Part shown: positions 57,789 through 64,000 of the stretch, one piece after another | Layout: the number at the start of each line of letters is the position of its first letter | Numbering within the stretch: position 1 is the stretch's first letter | Origin: Carposina sasakii | Taxonomy: Eukaryota > Arthropoda > Insecta > Lepidoptera > Carposinidae | NCBI GenBank assembly: GCA_014607495.2 | Contig: CP053156.1 | Span: 7,874,001-7,938,000 of the forward strand | DNA length: 64,000 bases | Direction of reading: 5' to 3' | The notes under the pieces: model-generated | Told to the model about the DNA's origin: nothing | Seen by the model: the letters and a program-made list of their open reading frames with translations, nothing else | Databases searched by the model: none | Program-made: the position numbers and the translations under genes

Positions 57789-57831
57789 CACCCGAGTGGG
57801 AATCGAACCCACGACCACTGCAAACCGTGCC
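57789..57831 (-). tRNA. tRNA-like sequence, copy 3 (truncated)
   Basis: Only the 3' half (T arm and part of the anticodon arm on the minus strand) remains before the array ends. Confidence 0.5.
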
Positions 57832-57867
57832 GGAGTTTAATGTATGGAACTGTCACCGCTTGACGTC

Positions 57868-57992
57868 TATGCTTACGTCTACGCATACGCATCCGGTCTG
57901 CCCGTGCCTATACAGTTCCATATATTACAACTCAGAGGTACGCGTACGTCTACGCTTACGTGCACGCACACGCATCCGGTCTGCTCGAGCCT
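57868..57992 (+). repeat. Direct repeat rich in 'tacg' steps, period 83 bp
   Basis: 'tatgcttacgtctacgcata' onward (57868-57909) recurs as 'tacgcttacgtgcacgcaca' (57951-57992), both ending '...cgcatccggtctgc-cg-gcct'. Flanking 'atggaactg' and 'cagttccat' are inverted. It starts right at the end of the 324-bp array. Confidence 0.65.
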
Positions 57993-57999
57993 TTACTCT

Positions 58000-60065
58000 T
58001 CTACGCTTTTAAGTAGTTGCAGATGGCATGTTTTGACAAATACGTAATGCCAAAACTACTAAAAGTTTATTACTGTTCAATAAGCACACACGATAGCTCC
58101 AATCCAAAAATATTTTCAATAAACTTCTTAACAAAAGTCAACCCTTATACTTACCATCCATTTCATAAATTATTGTCAGTAAAATGGAATACCTGTACCA
58201 GTGCCGGTTTTCAAACAGGTATCAATCCAAGCGTAATTACCTGTAGAATCAGTTAAAAACAAGCATTATAAGTCACGGCTTATGTTCGTACGAGCGACTA
58301 CCAAAGTACATGCAAATAAGATGACGCTGTTTTGAAAAGCATAGCATAGCGTGTTTGATAGCATTGGTAGCAAAGTGATTAATTCATGTTTATTTTACGC
58401 AGGAATAGTAGACAGTATAAAATTTTTCAATAAGTATGTCCAGAGTCCAGATTGTAGTTTTTCTGGCCACGGGGCGGCCAATGTTAACAAATATTAGTAG
58501 CCTACGCAGGAGATTATTGTGCACAAACACAGATTCACTCTATTCCCTCACTCTCATAGCCACAGAATACTATATGTATACTCTGCTCATAGTCTGATGG
58601 GACGGAAATGCGACATAATCGGAGAAAGATCAGGGGCAGGACTAACGGATTAACCTGCTTTACGAGGCATCCCGAAATATGTAAATTTTACTGACGATAA
58701 GTCAAGTCATATAATATGTTTTACTACCTATATAAAAAAAAACAAATAAACCATAAACCATTTTTACCTATCGAAAGCGTCAATCAAATTCATCCTAATT
58801 TTCCGGAGTCATTAAGTTATCATTAATCTTGTTATTGAACCTCTGAACATTTCACACCTGCCTGGCATTTTTCATTATTCTATCTTTCGATTCTATTTTT
58901 TCCATTTATTGGTTTTATTTCCAGGCAAAATAAAGCGAATGGTTCACTTTGACACCGAGAAGAAAGAATTGTGTTGTTATAAAAGAAAAAAAATTAAATA
59001 TGTCGTGAAATATTAGACGAGCCGAAGGTAGTTGTGAAAAACAATACTTACATACATGCATATATTCACGCCTCTTTTCTTAGTAGGGAGTAATTACGGA
59101 CCTCTATTTGCTATGGTCCTGACACATGGGTACTTATAATACTATTAAACTTTTTTAAATATTAAATTAGTAAACACAAGTAGAGTTGTTACTCCGCAAT
59201 ACAGATACTCGTAATCTTTGAATAAGCTCAAAAATGTTCCGTTACTTTATGGGTCAAATATAATTTTCATGAAAGGAAAACAGAATAAAATTGTCCCTCC
59301 ACTAAATCACTTTTACGAATAAGCTGCCTACTTCATTGAAAAGTCGTTGAGTTTTTAAATTATTCTGTCGTTGGGTAGCGAAGACTTACAAAAATTCGGT
59401 GGCTCGACCGTCTGTCGTTTCTCGTTGGAATTAATAAAATTATTTCTGATCTCTAATTATACGGGATGCGGACATAAATCTTTGTAGGTATCCAAATTTA
59501 TGCAAATAAAATGGCTCATTCCGCTTCGTTACACGATATCAGGCGTTCGATAAAGGATTCCGTGAAGTTACCGGACGAAGCTCGGAGTTGCTTGATTTCA
59601 TTCTTTAGACAAATCGCATAATCTCTGCTCCATAGCTAGCTTTTTTTGCATTTATTATTAAATCGATGAATATGATTCCAAGTTTTAGTAAACTTAATAT
59701 TTGAATAAATACATAGTATAAGGTACGTCATAATAGGGATTTCCTTTTATTAATAGGTTACAACATACCTGTAGTTGAATGAAACAAAATTATACGTTAT
59801 TTTCATGGTACAGGATGTCGTAAGCAAAATCTCGTTAATAATTTGTATTTACAATACAAATGGGTAGGTACTCAGTGTATTATTTTGTAAATACAAATTG
59901 TGTTTTCAACTCTAACAAAAAACCGTTCGAGTTTAAGTCAAACTACCATGACGGGTTCTGTAGTTATAAGTAACAAAAACAAACATACCGACGAATTGAT
60001 AACCTTCCCTTTTTGGAAGTCGGTTAAAAGGGACAGAATTGTTGATAACACATACCTACTTACAT
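58000..60065. other. No recognisable gene; one repeat end
   Basis: About 59930-60030 is the end of the 'gaagtcggtt' repeat. Otherwise AT-rich and featureless. Confidence 0.35.
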
Positions 60066-60285
60066 ATAGATATGGCTGTGTTCCCTAAATTGGGCAGGAT
60101 CATAACGGAGATCCCTCAGCCACGCTTAGCATAGCAGCGACAGATGTTGATGATCAGTGAAAAGTTGCTAGTTTATCGCCTGAGAGCATGCCCGAGTTCC
60201 ATAGTCGACTATTACGGCATGCACCGAAGGAGATGCAGTTATATTCTAGTAAAGCTTCACATCGGCACCGGAATTGTTGTAAATT
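60066..60285 (+). mobile_element. SINE-like family, well-preserved copy
   Basis: From 'tatggctgtgttccctaaat' through 'ggagatccctcagccacgct', 'gatgatcagtgaaaagttgc', 'tcgcctgagagcatgcccga' to 'gaaggagatgcagtt'. About 220 bp, no ORF, repeated at least ten times in the window in both orientations. Confidence 0.65.
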
Positions 60286-60775
60286 ATAATTATATGTTTC
60301 GCAATATCCAACCTGTAACCTACCAAGTTGTTACTAATTTTAAAAGTAATAACAAGGCAAATTTTGGTCTTTATGCCATGGAGCTTTAATGTCCGTAGCT
60401 AGATAAATCTTATTTAATTCGACTGAACTAATTACTAGCATAACAATGCAATTGTGCATTTTTTATTGAGGCTTAAACCTTAATAAAAAAAAACATTTTT
60501 CTTAATAAAAAATAATGTATTTCAAACTGCGGAATCTTAAATAGTAAATAGGTAATATTATTTCCAATACCGTAAGCGGTTTCTAAGTAAATGCGATGTC
60601 TTTTCTATTATTCAAAAGGACAATCGTTCCTTCCCCTAAATGACGATTACCAAAATCGATAATGTTAACCACACTTCAGGGAAAACTCTGGAAAAACCAT
60701 TGGCTACAAAGAAAAAGTATGATGCATCCATGCTAACATGAAATTTAGCTGTCTATTTGTCTATGAACGAATTTT

Positions 60776-60820
60776 TAACCGACTTCTAAAAAAAAGGAGG
60801 AGGTTCTCAATTCGTCTGTA
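60776..60820. repeat. End of the 'aaccgacttc' repeat
   Basis: 'taaccgacttctaaaaaaaa' followed by 'ggaggaggttctcaattcgt' is the reverse of the ends at 45400-45427 and 60000-60026. Confidence 0.5.
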
Positions 60821-60897
60821 TGTATAATATTTTTTTTAAATGTACCTACTGCATACATACACGGCTGTGTTTTAGAAATGGAGTAAGGAGGAGATGT

Positions 60898-60985
60898 AGG
60901 TACTCATCATCATCATCAGCCTGCAGTCCACTGTTGCATGTAGGCCTCTCCCAGAGCACGCTACAAGGCTCGATCTCCCGTTTTT
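60898..60985 (-). repeat. 3' end of the 1057 SINE family
   Basis: 'catcatcatcagcctgcagt' and 'atgtaggcctctcccagagc' are the reversed SINE end. Confidence 0.6.
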
Positions 60986-61028
60986 TCCATCCAGCCCAAG
61001 TAGCGTGACCTGCGAAACACGATATGAT

Positions 61029-62321
61029 AAACCGATTTATCGACATTCAGCCTGTCACGATACGATAAATATAGTCACCATGTTGAATTTTGTATATCGG
61101 TCATTATACAAAAAAATATATTTCATTAAAATTCCATCTACGAGTTCCGTAAACTTTACCACTGCAATTTTATGTTATCTAATGAAATAAAAGCATTGTG
61201 TATGTTCGTTTGTTGCGCATATTATTGTAGAGTGCGTTTCACCGTATAGTTCATTTGGATGATGGCGCTAGTTATTATGTGAATTACCTCATTTTCTGTG
61301 TTACCACATACAAAAATGTTAATTCCGTAATCAGGCATAGGAGTTATTCTATGAAACGGACTCTACGTACAACGGTCATTTTAATTCCATCAAATTATAG
61401 TTAGCTTGTGATTTTAATCGAGATATCATGCTTTTGCGGAAATGTTAAAATTGAAAAAGCAATGCTCAATAATTCCATGAGATTTGATGGTTGATTTTAC
61501 ATAAAAGATAAATACATAAAAGAGCAGACTGGCTGGCATCGACACCATACAGGCAGATTTATAGGTATATCAAGTAAGCATGTGTTACTGTTATTAATAA
61601 TTATATTTATTATTTAATAATAATTAATATAATGATTATCAAACAGATTCTTTATCGTCCTCCACCTCCAACTATGTAGATGTAACATAATTTGTATCTT
61701 ATGCCTATAATATAAAAAGTTTAAAAATACACTACTGTTGTCTGTTGGGCTAGATTGGAACCTGGATATATGTTAATCAAATAAGTAAGAGCCATATTAA
61801 AAATAACATCTGCTCGAGAAAAAAGAAAATCCTCGTAGTTCGCCGAAAAATAATTATATATATAAGTATGTTTTTCTGAAAATTACAATTTGGACGTTTC
61901 AGAAGTTACATGAAACAATCGTTACCTAAATCGATGTATGCTTTCAACAGTCGTTTCTCACAACTGCAGTGCATTATCCAGATACCGAAAGTCTCTTTGC
62001 TCTGTGAGAACACTTAGGACTTGATTCAATAGTTTGCAGAGCTGTCGAGTAGAGCGCTGGCGACACTACTGGCATAGTCTCTTGTGCGGAATAGATATCG
62101 CTGTGGTTGTTGTTTGGCGTTTTGTATCCATAGAATTCCTTTGCTTGGGTTTAGGCATGGGACTAGGATCTAACTCCTTCTTTCGATATTTGCTGAACTA
62201 GATAACTAACTTTGTACATCGACTTTTCCTATTAAGTATACAATGTTATATTTTAATTATCATAAAATAATAATTAAGTATGACAAATGTAGTTGATTTA
62301 TGTACTGATTATGTACATATA
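61029..62321. other. No recognisable gene
   Basis: AT-rich. 62036-62110 is a slightly GC-richer patch without a supported frame. Confidence 0.3.
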
Positions 62322-62500
62322 GACACGACTGTGTTCCCTAAATGTAGTAGCCAGAACTGCGGAATCACAAGGGAGATCCTACAGCTACGTTTAGCTCAGC
62401 AAGGTTTCACCTGATGTTCCCGAGTTCCCTTGTCGACTTTTACAAATATGCACGGAAGGAGACGCGGCTGATGTATTCTCGTGAAGACACGCATCAGCAC
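62322..62500 (+). mobile_element. SINE-like family copy
   Basis: 'gacacgactgtgttccctaa', 'cacaagggagatcctacagc', 'tgttcccgagttcccttgtc' and 'cggaaggagacgcggctgat' match 60066-60285 in order. Confidence 0.62.
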
Positions 62501-63297
62501 GAGAAGATTCACTGATTATCTGAATAAAGAGGATTTCATTTTACAAACGAAAACCAGGAAAATCTGGCATAAGTCAGAAAATACGCCGACCGAAAAATGG
62601 TTTATGTTGCATCAAACGCTGGTAAGTTCTCGGCCATTATTCGGCAATAACACCGACGGGATCCCGAAACTGTTCCTTCAGGGATTCGGCCAATATTCAT
62701 TCGGGAAATATTGCGGTTCGCTCGCGCCGAATATAATAAAGATGTAACTACGAGCGTAACTTAGGCTCTGTGTAGACGAGTTGCATAAATATTCACCTGT
62801 TAAACCACAAATTTTCAAAAAAGTTTAGCTTAATTTGACCTACTTTGTCATCAATATGTGTACAACCCTTTCGTTGTCAGAGTGCTTGACGGACAATGCA
62901 CTGCACAATCTACTAGAAAGTTTAAAATTGACATACATGCTCCTTGATGAAAGGATTTTCCAAAGCGGAGTAGATACGGAATTATTCAATTAAAAAGTTC
63001 AAGAGAATCAGTACATAATTGAGTTCTAAATTTCTCAAATATTTGACGTTGACAGCAAGCTAGGTCTATAACCATAGACCCCCGCTGGTAAGTCATTGGC
63101 TGGAATTTGAAGTACCATAGACAAACATTCTGGTAAGTCTTTGATGTTTTATATAGATTAAGGAAATTTACACAAACAGCCTTCTTCACCAACAACACTG
63201 TGTGTTTTAGAAAGACGTATAATAACAAAATAAATGTATCTTTAAGCATTGTTAAAGATAGATATATCCACGCGCCAAGCGGCAGTGTTTCGTTAAT
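62501..63297. other. Unassigned
   Basis: The 88-codon plus frame at 62481-62747 begins in the SINE-like copy; its second half is GC-richer (62630-62740) but shows no known domain. Confidence 0.3.
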
Positions 63298-63420
63298 AGG
63301 GTAGCAGGTAGAACTGGAAGATCCTACAGCAATAGCAGTGACAAGTTGCTAGCTCAGATCAAATAACAGGCCCTCAGTAGTTTAATCGATTCTGATGTAG
63401 GTATGGCATAAGCTACATAT
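63298..63420 (+). repeat. SINE-like family copy (diverged)
   Basis: 'gatcctacagcaatagcagtg', 'aagttgctagctcagatc' and 'ccctcagtagtttaatcga' follow the family order. Confidence 0.5.
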
Positions 63421-63450
63421 TATGTCAAGTTTATTAAAAATTGTACTAAT

Positions 63451-63655
63451 ACAAAAGAGTGGATGGAACGGTTGGAAGAGGAAGACCTCGCCGGACTTTC
63501 ACCGATCAAATTTGTGAAATTCTAGAGAAAGGTCAGGTCGAGAGTACCCCAAACCGACGAGCGTGCATGAAAAATATAATGAAAGTAGATGAAGCGAAAG
63601 AGGTGTGTCAGGCAAGATCGTAGCAAATGGAGATCCGTGAAAGAGGCATGAGATT
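63451..63655 (+). pseudogene. LINE ORF2 C-terminal fragment
   Basis: One plus frame encodes '[20 protein letters not shown]', '[20 protein letters not shown]' and 'VCQARS', then TAG at about 63618. The Gly-Arg-Gly-Arg-Pro...Thr-Phe start is typical of LINE ORF2 tails. It is a 5'-truncated remnant. Confidence 0.72.
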
Positions 63656-63716
63656 TTGGGTTATGGTACATCTCGCCCACGAAAAATATCGTCCGCAGAT
63701 ATATAAAAATATATCA

Positions 63717-63905
63717 GCTGCATCTCCTTCCGTGTATGTAGTACTCGTAAGGGTCGTAAGAATCGACCAATTCGGGCAGGCGATAAGCTAGCAACATATC
63801 CTGATCATTTACACCTGTCCCCGCTAGGCTAACCGTGACGATGGAATTTCCTTTTTGATCCTGTAGTTCTGGCTATCCCATTTCAGGAACACAGCCATAA
63901 TGTAT
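63717..63905 (-). mobile_element. SINE-like family copy
   Basis: Reverse copy: 'cagctgcatctccttccgtg', 'gcgataagctagcaacatat', 'gctaaccgtgacgatggaat' and 'gtagttctggctatcccatt'. It matches 38163-38330. Confidence 0.65.
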
Positions 63906-64000
63906 ATATGTATGTATGTTGATATAAATCATTTTGTTAGTTTTTGCGTGAATTATAAACAATTTTTTCTTAGGAAATTAGTCTTTCAAAGTGTAGTGTA

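Larger units (their letters stand above)
57043..57831. repeat. 324-bp tandem repeat, 2.4 copies
   Basis: Unit starts ('acggattatattaatgg') at about 57044, 57368 and 57692 give a constant period of 324 bp. Copies differ at only a few bases, so the array is recent. The third copy stops inside the tRNA-like part at about 57831. Confidence 0.88.

Overview
The window looks like gene-poor, AT-rich nuclear DNA from an insect, most probably a lepidopteran (moth or butterfly). This rests on the repeats. Several match families I know as typical of Lepidoptera: interspersed repeats ending in ATGT microsatellite, SINEs ending in ATG/AAG triplets, the 'actagtggac-cccgcgac' repeat and the 'aagtcggtt' repeat. 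There is also a short run of the insect telomere motif TTAGG. No complete host gene was recognised. One 35-bp stretch (38943-38977, minus) has splice signals and coding character and may be a microexon of a gene with very long introns.

Two LTR retrotransposons hold most of the real coding sequence. Element 1 (4934-9421, plus) is a Ty3/Gypsy element with identical 95-bp LTRs and a 5-bp target duplication, ATAAC. It carries gag, protease, reverse transcriptase, RNase H and integrase, but frameshifts and stops break the frame. Element 2 (22674-32464, minus) is a different Ty3/Gypsy element. Its 307-bp LTRs differ at one base, have TAAAG...CTTTA termini and are flanked by ATAT. It has an SR-rich gag-like ORF, a long NC-protease-RT-RNase H-integrase ORF and a polar 3' coding tail. 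A LINE with an ORF1 and an endonuclease-RT ORF2 (about 23197-27515, minus) is inserted in that tail.

The most unusual structure is at 27718-28112, inside the 3' coding region of element 2. It is a 395-bp segment with a consensus GTAAGT donor and a TAG acceptor, and removing it keeps the reading frame. It contains a ladder of five hairpins. Three of them have different stems but nearly the same 18-20 nt loop.

The rest is a mosaic of fragments and non-autonomous elements. There are LINE 3' ends (11603-11911, 16391-16864, 17637-17895, 44355-44729, 63451-63655), SINEs (one with a 13-bp target duplication at 1044-1322) and paired TA-flanked MITEs (4146-4410, 18060-18326). An 836-bp element with a repeated TTCATGAA palindrome lies at 10451-11286. 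A MITE split by a LINE fragment lies at 11481-12033, and there are several long hairpins. A 324-bp tandem repeat at 57043-57831 carries tRNA-like sequences. At least ten copies of one SINE-like family are scattered across the window. Long stretches between these hold nothing I can identify.
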